This document shows, piece by piece, positions 15,573-25,595 of a stretch of 64,000 nt of DNA. The notes under the pieces are model-generated. The model was not told the origin of the DNA and did not search any database. It was given only the letters and a program-made list of their open reading frames with translations. Positions within the stretch are counted from its first letter, which is position 1. Every line of letters starts with the position of its first letter. The DNA comes from Marinobacter nauticus (GTDB lineage: Bacteria; Pseudomonadota; Gammaproteobacteria; Enterobacterales; Shewanellaceae): positions 62,001 through 126,000 of the forward strand of contig NZ_JAHVJZ010000011.1 of assembly GCF_019801015.1 (NCBI RefSeq). The letters run 5' to 3'. The position numbers were made by a program, and so were the translations under genes.

Positions 15573-16349
15573 CTATTGGTCAGGATCGGAACGCTTGCCA
15601 GCGGGTTTTTCGGCAAAGCGGTTGATCAGGTCCATCGGCACCGGGAACACCAGGGTGTTGGTGCGATCGGACGCCACTTCGGTCAACGTTTGCAGGTAAC
15701 GCAGTTGCAGGGCGTTGGGTTGGGCCGCCAGAACGGCCGCCGCTTCCGACAGCTTTTGTGAGGCTTCCAGCTCGCCGGTGGCGTGAATCACCTTGGCCCG
15801 GCGCATCCGCTCCGCTTCCGCCTGACGGGCCATGGCACGCACCATCGATTCCGAGATGTCGACGTGCTTGATTTCGACGTTGGCGATCTTAATCCCCCAG
15901 TTGTCGGTGTGCTGGTCGAGGATGCTTTGCAGGTCGCGGTTAAGGGTTTCCCGCTCGGCCAGCAGCTCATCCAGCTCGTGCTGGCCCAGTACCGAACGCA
16001 GCGTGGTTTGCGCCAGCTGACTGGTGGCTTCCAGATAGTTTTCGACGTTGTTGATCGCCATCTCCGGGTCCAGCACCCGGAAGTAGACCACCGCGTTGAC
16101 CCGCACAGAGACGTTATCCCGGGTGATCAGGTCCTGGGTCGGCACATCCAGCACAATGGTTCGCAGGTCCACCCGCACCATCTGCTGAACAATGGGGATG
16201 ATGATGATCAGCCCCGGGCCCTTCACCTTCTGAAAGCGGCCCAGCAGAAACACCACGGCCCGTTCGTACTCTCTCAGGATCCGGAACATGCTGACCAGCA
16301 GCGCCACCACCAGAACCAGCACGCTGAGAATCGTGTATTGAGTGATCAT
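15573..16349 (-). CDS. Slipin (stomatin/SPFH family) membrane protein
   Basis: This 258-residue protein has one N-terminal membrane helix (residues ~5-24) and an SPFH domain ([22 protein letters not shown]... through [25 protein letters not shown]). A helical segment rich in Ala/Glu follows ([17 protein letters not shown]). It is the usual bacterial partner of NfeD proteases and forms oligomers in membrane microdomains. The ATG at 16349 is preceded by AAGGAG and overlaps the nfeD stop (ATGA). The protein is not HflK/HflC, because the NfeD partner and length differ. Confidence 0.93.
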   Translation of the reverse strand: MITQYTILSVLVLVVALLVSMFRILREYERAVVFLLGRFQKVKGPGLIIIIPIVQQMVRVDLRTIVLDVPTQDLITRDNVSVRVNAVVYFRVLDPEMAINNVENYLEATSQLAQTTLRSVLGQHELDELLAERETLNRDLQSILDQHTDNWGIKIANVEIKHVDISESMVRAMARQAEAERMRRAKVIHATGELEASQKLSEAAAVLAAQPNALQLRYLQTLTEVASDRTNTLVFPVPMDLINRFAEKPAGKRSDPDQ

Positions 16350-17686
16350 GAGGACTCCTTGTGCTTTTGGACTGACAGAGTCATTCCCTGCCGTTTAACA
16401 ATCGTGACCGCGTCACCGCCCTGTAAGGGCTCTGTGCTGGTGGCCTGCCAGATTTCGCCGCCATAGCGCACCCGTCCAGGTCCCGGGAAGCCATCCACCA
16501 CTTCCGCGTCGGCCCCCACCAGCAGCACATCCCCGGTGGTGGCGGGCCGTCGTCGGGCTTTCAGCACCATGCTCAACACCAGTGTGAAGATGCCGAGGGA
16601 GGTCAGGGAGATGCCCAGGATCAGGGGCAGGGCGACCCGGTAGCCGGGCAGGTCGGAGTCCATCAGCATGGTGGAGCCCAGGGCAAAGGCGATAACCCCG
16701 CCAATGCCAAACAGGCCAAAGCTGGGACTGAGCGCTTCGGTGATCATCAGGATGATGCCCAGCAGCATTAGTGCCAGGCCGGCATAATTCAGCGGCATCA
16801 TCTGCAGGGCGTACATCGCCAGCAGCAGACAGATCCCTCCCAGTACGCCGGGCAGGCCGACGCCGGGATTGTAGAACTCGAGGATCAGACCGTAGATGCC
16901 AACCAGCATCAGGATATAGGCCACATTGGGGTTGGTGATGACAGCCAGGAAGCGGTGGCGCCAGTTGGGTTCCTGAATGACGTACTCGCCGCTGCTGTCG
17001 ATCACATGGGGGGAAGCCAGCAGCTGCACGGTGCGGCCATCGACCGATTCCAGCAGGTCAGGCAGGTTGTCAGCCATCAGGTCGATGACCCCCAGCTCTA
17101 ACGCTTCGCTGGCCGGCAGACTGGCAGCTTCACTGACCGCTTTTTCTGCCCAGTCCGCGTTACGGCCGTGTAGCTCGGCCAGACTGCGGATGTAAGCGAT
17201 GGCGTCATTAAGGGCTTTCTTTTCCAGCGTGGTGCGGGCCACCACTTTATCGTTGTCCCCGGCGCCCTCCGGCTCGTCGGTGGATTCCGGCTGGTTTTGC
17301 GGATCGTTGGGCTGGCTGGGCATGCCAATCGCCACCGGCGACGCGGCACCGAGGTTGGTGCCCGGTGCCATGGCCGCGATGTGACTGGCCAGCAGCAGGT
17401 AGGTGCCCGCGCTGGCGGCACGGGCGCCGGAGGGGGAAACGTAGGTGGCCACCGGCACCGGGCTCTGAGCGACCGCCTGAATCATCTGGCGCATGGCGGT
17501 ATCCAGCCCGCCGGGGGTATCGAGCTGGATCACCACCAGGGTGACGTCGTTCTCCGCTGCCGCTTCCAGCTGATGAACCAGGAAGTCAGCGCTGGCGGGG
17601 CCAATCACCCCTTTTAACGGCACCACCCAAACCTGGCTCCCGGCGCTGGGAGCCAGCAGTAACAGGCACAATAACAGCACACGCAT
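16346..17686 (-). CDS. nfeD: NfeD family membrane-bound serine protease (ClpP-class)
   Basis: The 446-residue protein is a long-form NfeD. A signal peptide (1-17) is followed by a ClpP-like serine protease domain. This holds the [28 protein letters not shown] and [12 protein letters not shown] motifs; the serine of the ASAG segment is the expected nucleophile. About five membrane helices follow (~225-350), and a C-terminal OB-fold domain ([21 protein letters not shown]). Such proteins cleave stomatin-type partners, matching the coupled slipin gene. The ATG at 17686 has GGAGGCGG upstream. It lies 42 bp after slt. Confidence 0.92.
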   Translation of the reverse strand: MRVLLLCLLLLAPSAGSQVWVVPLKGVIGPASADFLVHQLEAAAENDVTLVVIQLDTPGGLDTAMRQMIQAVAQSPVPVATYVSPSGARAASAGTYLLLASHIAAMAPGTNLGAASPVAIGMPSQPNDPQNQPESTDEPEGAGDNDKVVARTTLEKKALNDAIAYIRSLAELHGRNADWAEKAVSEAASLPASEALELGVIDLMADNLPDLLESVDGRTVQLLASPHVIDSSGEYVIQEPNWRHRFLAVITNPNVAYILMLVGIYGLILEFYNPGVGLPGVLGGICLLLAMYALQMMPLNYAGLALMLLGIILMITEALSPSFGLFGIGGVIAFALGSTMLMDSDLPGYRVALPLILGISLTSLGIFTLVLSMVLKARRRPATTGDVLLVGADAEVVDGFPGPGRVRYGGEIWQATSTEPLQGGDAVTIVKRQGMTLSVQKHKESS

Positions 17687-17728
17687 GGCCGCCTCCGGGC
17701 CAATGGACCTGCCTTAAGTGTAGGCAAA

Positions 17729-19678
17729 TCAATAGTCGCGGGTGCGCTCAGACTCGCTCATCAGCGGCAACTCCCGGCCAGCCAGGCTGGCGTAGATCAG
17801 CTGGTAGCTGAGGATCGCCTCTATGTACTCGCGGGTTTCCCGGAACGGCACGGTGGCCACAAAGCGGGCAGCGTCAAGGCTGCCGTCGCTGCGGTTCAGC
17901 CAACGGGTGACCCGGTGCGGGCCGGCGTTGTACGCGGCGGATGCCAGCAGGCGGTTGCCGTCGTAACGGTCCATCAGCCCCTGGTAGTAGGCGCTGCCGA
18001 GCTGAATGTTGCGTTTCGGTTCGTAGAGATCGGCCGGACCGCTGTAGCGGGCGCCAATCTGCCGGGCGGTCCGTTTGGCGGTGGAGGGCAGCAGTTGCAT
18101 CAGACCGTAGGCGTCCGCATGGCTGCGCGCCTGGGGGTAAAGCGCACTTTCGCGCCGAGCCACCGCCTGCAACAGGGCCATATCCAGTTGCCGCATTTCC
18201 GCGTACTTCAGGAACTGGTCGCCGTAGGCCGTCGGGAAGCGCCAGGGCAGGGCATCCCACATCTTGCCGATGATGGTGCCGTCCACCGTCAGGAAGTGCC
18301 ACTGCTTGTCAAAGGCGATGGCGGTAAGGGCCGATTGCTGGGTTGGGGTCAGACGCACCATCTGCCAGCGCCACTCTTCCCGCGCCTCGGACTCCCGGCC
18401 CAGTGCCATCAGTTCGCTGATGCGGGCGACCCCGTCGATGGCCCGGACTTCGGCTTTGGCCTGGTCGGACACTGTCGGCATGGCGGTGTTCATGGCGTAG
18501 GGTTGTCCCAGTTGCTGGGCCGCCTGGAAGCCGTAGAAGTTGCGGGCGTTGGCCAACTCCAGCCAGATCGCCAGTCCCGCTTCCTGCTGGCCCTCCCGCT
18601 TCAGGGCGTAGCCGCGCCAGAAGCGCCATTCGCTTTTGCTGGCGTTTTCTTCAGAGAGCTTTCCAAGCCAGTGGAGCAGCCCGGCCCAGTCCCCTTCGAA
18701 GATCGCTTTGCGGGCGCGGATGATCATCAGGTAATCGCTGTCGCTCTGGGCCAGCTCGCTGTCCAGTGTGTATTTCCATTCGCCATCCTGGATCAGTGCA
18801 CGGTAAAGCAGGGCGTAACGCACTTCCGCTTCATGATCACCCAGCTTACCCCGCCAGGCTTCATAGCGGCTCCAGGCCCGGCTGGCGTCTTTGCGGGCCT
18901 GACGCTTGAGGGTGACGGCAGCGATCTCTACGCCCTGTTCACCCAACCGGCTCAGCGGCGGGCCATAACGCAATTCCGCCGGGTGGCGGTAGAGCCGAAT
19001 CAGCAGTTCACCTTGCTTGCGGGCGGGTTTGCTCAGCTGAGAGTTGAGGTAGCGCAACAGCGATGATTGGCCCGCATCGAAGGCGAGCAACATCCGCTGC
19101 CACACCAGCTCGTCGCCGCGCTGACCGGCTTTGGTCCAGGCTTTGAACAGTGGGTCGCAGGCTTTGTCACGGCTTTTGCCATGCAGCCACAACGACTCGG
19201 CGCCCTGCCAGGCTGTGGCGGTGTCGCCCTGACTGAGTTTGGCGCGGTAGAAATAGCAACGCAGCGCTTCGTTGCGGGGCGGCTCCGGACTGATGGTCAG
19301 GAAGGCTTTCCAGTCCTGACGGCTGCCGCGGGACACCAGAAAGCGATGCTTAAAGGGGTGATAAAGCGGTGTCGGGGCGAGCCCTTGCAGGATCTCAACC
19401 GCCTGCTGGGCGGTCAGCTCGCCCAATTGTCCGAGCCGGTAGTGATAATCCAGGTACGGCGTTAAGGGATACCCGTCCAGTTGTCGCCTTAACGGGTAGT
19501 AGGCGGTAGTGCGCTCGAGCCTGAGCGCTTCGCGCGCCTGACGGTAAAGCGCACGTTGCCCTTCGAGGCTGGCGGATTCGCCGCTCGTGCTGGTGGGTCC
19601 GGCGCTGGCAGCGACGGTCGGACCGATCAGGGAAAAAAGGCACAACAAGCCGCCGCATGCCCAACTGCGTAATCTCAT
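17729..19678 (-). CDS. slt: Soluble lytic murein transglycosylase (Slt70-like)
   Basis: The 649-residue protein is Slt-like. A signal peptide ends near TVAASA (residue ~24), and a long helical superhelix covers ~40-470. The SLT catalytic domain has ARRESALYPQARS (E510), DAYGLMQLLPSTAK and LLASAAYNAGPHRV. It acts in the periplasm, releasing anhydro-muropeptides. The ATG at 19678 is chosen over the upstream start at 19708 because AAGGAG lies nine bases before it and the signal peptide begins there. The length fits E. coli Slt (645). It lies between rmuC and nfeD in a same-strand run. Confidence 0.93.
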   Translation of the reverse strand: MRLRSWACGGLLCLFSLIGPTVAASAGPTSTSGESASLEGQRALYRQAREALRLERTTAYYPLRRQLDGYPLTPYLDYHYRLGQLGELTAQQAVEILQGLAPTPLYHPFKHRFLVSRGSRQDWKAFLTISPEPPRNEALRCYFYRAKLSQGDTATAWQGAESLWLHGKSRDKACDPLFKAWTKAGQRGDELVWQRMLLAFDAGQSSLLRYLNSQLSKPARKQGELLIRLYRHPAELRYGPPLSRLGEQGVEIAAVTLKRQARKDASRAWSRYEAWRGKLGDHEAEVRYALLYRALIQDGEWKYTLDSELAQSDSDYLMIIRARKAIFEGDWAGLLHWLGKLSEENASKSEWRFWRGYALKREGQQEAGLAIWLELANARNFYGFQAAQQLGQPYAMNTAMPTVSDQAKAEVRAIDGVARISELMALGRESEAREEWRWQMVRLTPTQQSALTAIAFDKQWHFLTVDGTIIGKMWDALPWRFPTAYGDQFLKYAEMRQLDMALLQAVARRESALYPQARSHADAYGLMQLLPSTAKRTARQIGARYSGPADLYEPKRNIQLGSAYYQGLMDRYDGNRLLASAAYNAGPHRVTRWLNRSDGSLDAARFVATVPFRETREYIEAILSYQLIYASLAGRELPLMSESERTRDY

Positions 19679-19743
19679 TACCGGACACTCCTTGCCTCGA
19701 TAGCGCAAGCTTAGTGTCCGAAACGACTCCGGTACAACTCGGA

Positions 19744-21042
19744 TCAGCTGGGTTTTTCAGTCAGTTCGACCTGTTCGCTTAATGCTTGGTCAAGCAGCGC
19801 CTGATCCGGCTTTTTACTGCTCTCCGCACCGAGCTGTTTGAGCTGTTCACCCTGGCGGAGCAGGTTGCCACGTCCCTGAGAAAACTTGTTGAGGGCCTGC
19901 TGGTAGCTGCCCTGTGCGGTGTCCAGCGCGCGGCCCAGTTTGAGCAGATCTTCCGAGAATCCCACCAGCTTGTCATAAAGCTTGCCCGCGGACTGAGCGA
20001 TCGCCTGGGCGTTCTGGCTCTGGTGCTCGTAACGCCACAGATTCTGGATGGTGCGCAGCGCCACCAGCAAACTGTTGGGGCTGACCAGCATGATATTGCG
20101 CTCCAACGCTTCGTTGATCAGGCTGGGGTCGCGCTCAATGGCGGTGACAAAGGCGGGCTCCACCGGGATGAACATCAGCACGTAATCCAGGGTGCGGATC
20201 CCTTTCAGCTTGTGATAATCCTTCTGGCCCAGTGCCTTGATGTGGCTTCGGATGGAGGCCAGGTGCTCCGCCAATGCGGCTTCGCGGGCGGTCTCATCCT
20301 CGTTGCTGTAGTAGCGCTCATAGGCCACCAGTGACATCTTGGCGTCGATGATCACGTCTTTGCCGTCGGGCAGGTGCACCACCACATCGGGCTGGAAGCG
20401 TTTGCCGTCCTCCTGCTGGTAGCTGGCCTGGGTGTCGTACTCGTGACCTTCCCGCAGACCGCTCTGGTCCAGCAGGCGTCCGAGCACCACTTCTCCCCAG
20501 GTGCCCTGAGCCTTGTTGTCGCCCTTCAGGGCCCGGGTCAGGTTGACGGCATCGTCACTCATGCGCTGGTTGAGGGCTTTCAGATCCAGCAGTTGGCGCT
20601 CCAGCGCGTGGCGCTGTTTGCTCTCTTCGGCATGGCTGCTCTGCACCTGCAGGCGGAACTGGTCCAATTGCTGGCGGATGGGGGTCAGCACCGCATCAAG
20701 GCTTTGATGGCTTTGCTGAGTAAACTGCTGCTGTTTCTGCTCAAAAATCCGGTTGGCCAGGTTTTCAAACTGGGCGCTCAGGCGGGTTTCACTCTCTTTC
20801 TGGGTGGCCAGTTGCTCCCGCAGGGCCTGCTCCTGACTGCGACTCTGCCCCAGTGCCGCGTGGAGCCGGTTCAGCTCCTGCTCTTTGGCGGTCAGTCGGC
20901 TGGCCAACTCATCCCGCTGTTGCGCACTTTGATCGGCATCCTGACGGCTCAGTGCCAGTTGCTGGCGCAGCCACAGCAGGCCCATCAAAGCGAGCAGAAG
21001 GGGGAGGCCCAGTCCCAGGGCAATCCAAAGCGGCGTGGTCAT
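19744..21042 (-). CDS. rmuC: DNA recombination protein RmuC
   Basis: The 432-residue protein fits RmuC. An N-terminal membrane helix (~5-25) and a long coiled coil (~30-150) precede the nuclease-like RmuC core. The core is recognisable from LGRLLDQSGLREGHEYDTQ, RFQPDVVVHLPDGKDVIIDAKMSLVAYERY and DYVLMFIPVEPAF. The PD-(D/E)xK-like residues are the D of RFQPDVVV and the DAK segment. RmuC limits inversions at short inverted repeats in E. coli. It is the first gene of a seven-gene minus-strand run ending at tgpA; whether the run is one transcript is unproven. Confidence 0.95.
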   Translation of the reverse strand: MTTPLWIALGLGLPLLLALMGLLWLRQQLALSRQDADQSAQQRDELASRLTAKEQELNRLHAALGQSRSQEQALREQLATQKESETRLSAQFENLANRIFEQKQQQFTQQSHQSLDAVLTPIRQQLDQFRLQVQSSHAEESKQRHALERQLLDLKALNQRMSDDAVNLTRALKGDNKAQGTWGEVVLGRLLDQSGLREGHEYDTQASYQQEDGKRFQPDVVVHLPDGKDVIIDAKMSLVAYERYYSNEDETAREAALAEHLASIRSHIKALGQKDYHKLKGIRTLDYVLMFIPVEPAFVTAIERDPSLINEALERNIMLVSPNSLLVALRTIQNLWRYEHQSQNAQAIAQSAGKLYDKLVGFSEDLLKLGRALDTAQGSYQQALNKFSQGRGNLLRQGEQLKQLGAESSKKPDQALLDQALSEQVELTEKPS

Positions 21043-21154
21043 GGTGGTGTCGGATTCTCAGGGGGAAAACCACAGAGTGTCATTGGCCGCAGACGCCTGC
21101 AAGAGGGGCGGGCGCGACTGATCATTCGGTAAGCGCCGGTTTTTGAACTTTTTT

Positions 21155-21226
21155 GTCTGCCACCGGGCCGAAGCGATGGCAGACGCTGAAAGCGTCAGTA
21201 CAGTGAACCGGAAGGCGGTGGCAGAC
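21155..21226. promoter_or_regulatory. Inverted repeat upstream of msrP, possible operator
   Basis: A perfect 10 bp inverted repeat, GTCTGCCACC (21155-21164) and GGTGGCAGAC (21217-21226), has an extra half-like copy GATGGCAGAC between (21175-21184). It lies about 105-175 bp before the msrP start, in the region that should control msrPQ. A separate hairpin AGGCCGGCAGCGACCGGCCT (21251-21270) lacks a U run and is not a convincing terminator. A regulatory role is inference. Confidence 0.35.
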
Positions 21227-21330
21227 GTTGCAATCAGGATGGCACCGATAAGGCCGGCAGCGACCGGCCTGAAATTATTCTGCGGTGAGCAGGGTCTAAA
21301 ACGCTGACCACAGATTCAAAAGGACGAGCA

Positions 21331-22353
21331 ATGACGAGCAAGGGTAAGCGTCCCTGGGACAACATGACGGAAGCGGCGGTGACGCCTTACGAGGTGTTTC
21401 AGGATCGTCGGCGCATTCTCAAACAGCTGGGCTTCGTGGGGGCGGGCACGCTGCTTTCGTCCTCTGCTAACGCAGGTGTGCTGGACTTCCTGTTTGGCGA
21501 TGATGAAAAGGCGGCGTTTGCCCGTCAGGCCCTTCAGCATCAGAAGAATCTCACCTTTGACCACCTGATCAACGGCCCGCTGACCCCGGAAAATAAGGTG
21601 ATCTCCCACAACAACTTTTATGAGTTCGGCACCGCCAAGACCGACCCGGCAGCCCGTGCTCAGGGCCTCAGAGTGCAGCCCTGGCAACTGGTGATAGACG
21701 GCGAAGTGGCGAAGCCTCTGACCCTGGATTACGACGACCTGTTTAAGCTGGCCCCGCTGGAGGAGCGGATCTACCGACTGCGCTGCGTGGAAGCCTGGTC
21801 GATGGTGGTGCCCTGGCTTGGCTTTCCGCTGGCGGCGCTGCTTAAGCGGGTGGAGCCCACCAGCAAAGCCAAGTACGTGGCCTTTGAAACCCTCTATGAC
21901 CCGGAGCAGATGCCGGGCCAGAGCAATCGTTTCCTCGGTGGCGGCATCGACTACCCCTACGTCGAAGGGCTGCGTATCGACGAGGCGATGAATGAACTGA
22001 CCCTGCTGAGCGTGGGGCTCTACGGCAAAACCCTGCCGCCCCAGAATGGCGCGCCGATCCGGTTGGTGGTGCCGTGGAAGTACGGGTTTAAGAGCATCAA
22101 ATCCATCGTCCGCATCCGACTGGTGGAAACGATGCCGCCCACCACCTGGAATCTGCTGGCCAGCAACGAGTACGGCTTTTACGCCAATGTGAATCCGCAG
22201 GTGGATCACCCGCGCTGGTCTCAGGCATCGGAGCGGCGCATCGGTGCCGGTGGGTTGCTCTCGGCCAAGCGCATTCCCACCGAGATGTTCAACGGCTATG
22301 GCGACTACGTGGCCTCAATGTACCGGGATCTGGACCTGCGCAGGTATTACTGA
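21331..22353 (+). CDS. msrP: Periplasmic methionine sulfoxide reductase, catalytic subunit MsrP (YedY)
   Basis: MsrP is a molybdopterin enzyme that repairs oxidised methionines in periplasmic proteins. This 340-residue protein has a Tat-type signal ([11 protein letters not shown], residues ~25-35). The oxidoreductase molybdopterin domain contains [15 protein letters not shown], with Mo-ligand C152, and the downstream [14 protein letters not shown]. The length matches E. coli MsrP (334). The stop overlaps the start of msrQ (TGATG), so the pair is coupled. Confidence 0.96.
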   Translation: MTSKGKRPWDNMTEAAVTPYEVFQDRRRILKQLGFVGAGTLLSSSANAGVLDFLFGDDEKAAFARQALQHQKNLTFDHLINGPLTPENKVISHNNFYEFGTAKTDPAARAQGLRVQPWQLVIDGEVAKPLTLDYDDLFKLAPLEERIYRLRCVEAWSMVVPWLGFPLAALLKRVEPTSKAKYVAFETLYDPEQMPGQSNRFLGGGIDYPYVEGLRIDEAMNELTLLSVGLYGKTLPPQNGAPIRLVVPWKYGFKSIKSIVRIRLVETMPPTTWNLLASNEYGFYANVNPQVDHPRWSQASERRIGAGGLLSAKRIPTEMFNGYGDYVASMYRDLDLRRYY

Positions 22354-22973
22354 TGAGCAAGGGAAAATTGCTGGCCCTCAAAACCGCCCTGCATCTCGTT
22401 TGTGGCCTGCCATTGGTCTATCTCTGGCTGGCGGTGCAGAGTGGCGCCGCCGGCGGCGACCCGGTCCAGTACATCATCCATTTTCTGGGCATGGGGATCC
22501 TCAACACGCTGTTGGCGACGCTGCTGGTGTCCCCGCTGGCGCGCTGGCAGCGCTGGCCCTGGCTGATGCGGGTACGCCGGTTACTTGGGCTCTGGAGTTT
22601 CACCTATGCGTTGCTGCACCTGAGTGCCTTTCTGGTGTTTGACCTGCTGTTGGACTGGTCGCTGCTGTTGTCGGAAATTCTGAAACGCCCCTACATCAGT
22701 GTCGGCATGGTGGGATTTGCGGTCTTGCTGGCGTTGGCCGTGACCTCGCCCAAAGGGGTTCAGCGCCGTATGGGGCGGCACTGGCAACGCCTGCACCGTT
22801 GGGTCTATCTGGTGGCGGTGCTGGGCCCGATCCACTTCTGGTGGTCTGTGAAATCCGGCAACTGGGAACCGGCGCTTTACCTGAGCGGGTTTGTTCTGCT
22901 GCTGGCCTGGCGCCAGAACTGGCGAACCTCGCTCACTCTGTTTCGACGCCTTGGGGCTGACAGAGAGGGCTAA
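22353..22973 (+). CDS. msrQ: Heme-binding membrane subunit MsrQ (YedZ)
   Basis: This 206-residue inner-membrane protein has about six hydrophobic helices and belongs to the ferric reductase-like family. It carries electrons from the quinone pool to MsrP. Histidines expected to bind heme lie in helices, for example in YALLHLSAF (~84-92), WQRLHRWVYLVAVLGPIHFWW (~145-165). The ATG at 22353 overlaps the msrP stop. The family length is ~200-211, so the gene is complete. Confidence 0.95.
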   Translation: MSKGKLLALKTALHLVCGLPLVYLWLAVQSGAAGGDPVQYIIHFLGMGILNTLLATLLVSPLARWQRWPWLMRVRRLLGLWSFTYALLHLSAFLVFDLLLDWSLLLSEILKRPYISVGMVGFAVLLALAVTSPKGVQRRMGRHWQRLHRWVYLVAVLGPIHFWWSVKSGNWEPALYLSGFVLLLAWRQNWRTSLTLFRRLGADREG

Positions 22974-23022
22974 AAAGTGGTTAACTTTCCGTGACCTTAA
23001 CTGTTGTCGGAAAGATAAAACA

Positions 23023-24804
23023 ATGAGAACGACCCTCTTTGCCGGCCTGGCCGTTTTGGGCCTGACTGCCTGCCAAACCTCCCAGCCTGTTGTGGTGGAA
23101 AACCCACCCTGCCTCGCTCAGTGTCAGACTGAGCAGTTTCAGCAGCTGTCTCAGCAACTGATAGACGACCTCTGGCGTCTCTCCCCCACCTGGGCGCTTT
23201 ACAGCGGCGTTTATGATTACGCTGACCAGATGGTGATCCCGGATGATGCGGCCCGTGAGCGCACCCTCGCGTTTGTGGCCAAATGGCGCAAGGCACTGGC
23301 GCCGTTTGACGACGTGCCGATGACCAGCAATGCCCGCACCGATAAGGCGCTGCTGGATAATCTGCTGAACTCGCTGGAGTGGGACATCACCCGCTTTAAG
23401 GCCTGGCAGTGGAACCCCGCCCAGTACAACGTGGCCGGTCCTTTTGCCCGTCTGATGAACGAAGAGTACGCCGATCTGGATACCCGGCTGAAAGCGGTGC
23501 TCGGTCGGATGGCCAATGTGAACGCCTTCTATTCGGTTGCCCGCACCAACATTCAGAACCCGACTCTTGAACACACTCAGTTGGCCATTCTCCAGAACAA
23601 AGGCGGGCTGGCGGTGTTTGATGAAACCATGCTGGCCAAAGCCAAAGCGTCCGGGTTGAGTGACGGCGAGAAGGCGTTGTTTGAGCAGCGCTACCTGCAG
23701 ACCCGTCAGGCGATCATCAGCTTTATCAGTTACCTTGAAAATCTGGAGTCTGAGCTGAAAGCCAATGGCGCCCGCTCATTCCGGATTGGCGAGACACTCT
23801 ACGAGGAGAAGTTTGCGCTGGATATCCAATCCGGCATGACCGCCAAACAGCTCTATGAAAAAGCGCTGGCGGATCGCGCTCAGGCGCAGAAGCAGATGCT
23901 CTCCATCACCGAACAGCTCTGGCCAAAGTACCTGGCAGACCAGCCGATGCCCAACGACGGTCAGAAAGCGGTACGCACCCTGATTGACCACCTCTCTTCC
24001 CGTCATGTGAAACGGGAAGACTTTGTGGCCGAGGTGAAGGCACAGATCCCGGAACTGGAAGCCTTTGTCCGTCAGCATGATCTGATCACCCTGGATCCCA
24101 ACAAGCCGCTGGTGGTTCGTGAAACCCCGCCTTATATGCGTGGCTTTGCCGGTGCCTCCATCTCTGCGCCGGGGCCGTTCGATAAGGACGCCAACACCTA
24201 CTACAACGTGACGCCGCTGGATGGGATGACCGACGAGCAGGCGGAAAGCTACCTGCGCGAGTACAACCACTGGATCCTGCAGATCCTCAATATTCATGAG
24301 GCGATCCCGGGCCATTACACCCAGCTGGTCTACTCCAACGAGTCGCCATCACTGGTGAAAAGTCTGTTTGGCAATGGCGCCATGGTGGAAGGCTGGGCGG
24401 TCTATACCGAGCGGATGATGCTGGAAGAGGGCTACGGCGACTTTGAGATGGAGCTGTGGCTGATGTACTGGAAGTGGAACCTGCGGGTGATCACCAACAC
24501 CATCATCGACTACGAGATCCAGGTGATGGGCGCGGATGAAGCGACGGTGATGGACCATCTGGTCAACGGTGCCTTCCAGCAGCATGAAGAAGCGGCTCAG
24601 AAGTGGCGCCGTGCGACCCTCAGCCAGGTACAGCTGACCTCCTACTACGCCGGCTTCCGTGAAATTTACGATTTCCGAGAAGACTATAAGAAAGTGAAAG
24701 GGGACGACTTTGGCATCAAAGCGTTCCATGAACAGTTCCTCTCCTACGGCAGCGCGCCGGTTAAGTTTATCCGCGCACTGATGTTGGAAGAGGCGCAACG
24801 GTAA
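23023..24804 (+). CDS. DUF885 lipoprotein, putative zinc metallopeptidase
   Basis: The 593-residue protein is a DUF885 family member. The N-terminus is a lipoprotein signal with lipobox LTAC (cysteine near residue 15), so it is probably anchored in the outer membrane facing the periplasm. A zinc-peptidase-like motif HEAIPGHYTQL begins at H425 with E426 and H431; a later glutamate in MVEGWAVYTERMM is the likely third ligand. Substrates are unknown. The ATG at 23023 is chosen because the signal peptide begins there; the longer frame overlaps msrQ in a way that looks non-coding. It follows msrQ by ~50 bp and precedes a glutamine amidotransferase gene by 10 bp. Confidence 0.88.
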   Translation: MRTTLFAGLAVLGLTACQTSQPVVVENPPCLAQCQTEQFQQLSQQLIDDLWRLSPTWALYSGVYDYADQMVIPDDAARERTLAFVAKWRKALAPFDDVPMTSNARTDKALLDNLLNSLEWDITRFKAWQWNPAQYNVAGPFARLMNEEYADLDTRLKAVLGRMANVNAFYSVARTNIQNPTLEHTQLAILQNKGGLAVFDETMLAKAKASGLSDGEKALFEQRYLQTRQAIISFISYLENLESELKANGARSFRIGETLYEEKFALDIQSGMTAKQLYEKALADRAQAQKQMLSITEQLWPKYLADQPMPNDGQKAVRTLIDHLSSRHVKREDFVAEVKAQIPELEAFVRQHDLITLDPNKPLVVRETPPYMRGFAGASISAPGPFDKDANTYYNVTPLDGMTDEQAESYLREYNHWILQILNIHEAIPGHYTQLVYSNESPSLVKSLFGNGAMVEGWAVYTERMMLEEGYGDFEMELWLMYWKWNLRVITNTIIDYEIQVMGADEATVMDHLVNGAFQQHEEAAQKWRRATLSQVQLTSYYAGFREIYDFREDYKKVKGDDFGIKAFHEQFLSYGSAPVKFIRALMLEEAQR

Positions 24805-24814
24805 GGGGCGCGTT

Positions 24815-25555
24815 ATGAACCGGGCGAACGTGACTCTGCTGCTGATGCAGATCCGCCACAATCCCCAGACTCGTGAGGAGGAGTGGAACAGCTTCGCCCA
24901 GTTCTGCGGCGTCGAGCGCAACCAGATCCGCATCCTTAATCTGTTCGATACGCCGGAGTTTGGTCCGGAGGTGCTGGATGGGGTGGATGCGCTGTTGGTG
25001 GGTGGTTCCTCCGAAGCCAGCGTGCTGGAGCCGGAGAACTACCCCTTTGTGGTGCCGGCGATGGCGTTGCTGCGTCATTGCATTGAGGTTCGCCTGCCGG
25101 TGTTCTGTTCCTGCTTTGGCCATCAGCTGGCAGTCAGGGCACTGGGGGGTGAGGTGATTCGCGACGAGCGGGACTTCGAGATGGGGACGGTGCCGATATT
25201 GCTGACCGAAGCCGCCCGTCAGGACCCGCTCTATCACGACATGCCGGAAGGCTTTATGGCAGTGTCAGTGCATCGGGAACGGGCAACGGAAGTGCCCGAG
25301 GGCTGCACGTTGCTGGCCTATACCGAGCCCTGCACCCACAGCTTCAAAGTGGATAATGCGCCGTTCTGGACCACTCAGTTTCACCCGGAAGTGGACCGGG
25401 CGGTGCTGATAGAGCGGCTGACCCAGTTTGCCCACCATTACACCGACGGTGCTGACCACCTCAAAGAAGTGCTGGACAGCGCGGAGGAGACGCCGCTCTC
25501 CAACGATCTGCTGAGGCGGTTTGTGGATCGGGTACTGCTCGGGATACCCCGCTGA
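24815..25555 (+). CDS. Class I glutamine amidotransferase (GMP synthase-like)
   Basis: This 246-residue stand-alone class I glutamine amidotransferase domain has the nucleophile in FCSCFGHQL (C100) and the His/Glu pair in TTQFHPEVDR. Such proteins hydrolyse glutamine or gamma-glutamyl compounds. Without a synthase domain the acceptor is unknown; GuaA itself is not encoded here. The C-terminal ~40 residues are an additional helical tail. The ATG at 24815 follows the DUF885 stop by 10 bp, so co-transcription is likely. A strong terminator follows. Confidence 0.85.
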   Translation: MNRANVTLLLMQIRHNPQTREEEWNSFAQFCGVERNQIRILNLFDTPEFGPEVLDGVDALLVGGSSEASVLEPENYPFVVPAMALLRHCIEVRLPVFCSCFGHQLAVRALGGEVIRDERDFEMGTVPILLTEAARQDPLYHDMPEGFMAVSVHRERATEVPEGCTLLAYTEPCTHSFKVDNAPFWTTQFHPEVDRAVLIERLTQFAHHYTDGADHLKEVLDSAEETPLSNDLLRRFVDRVLLGIPR

Positions 25556-25563
25556 CGCAAAAC

Positions 25564-25590
25564 GAAAAGGGGCCGCAAGGCCCCTTTTTT
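25564..25590. terminator. Bidirectional rho-independent terminator
   Basis: The stem GGGGCC-GCAA-GGCCCC (25569-25584) has AAAA before and TTTTTT after it. It separates the amidotransferase gene from the convergent outer-membrane protein gene. Confidence 0.9.
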
Positions 25591-25595
25591 GTGGT

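Noticed and set aside
21251-21270. Hairpin AGGCCGG/CCGGCCT before msrP as a terminator
   Set aside because: No T run follows on either strand; it may be structural but is not a rho-independent terminator.
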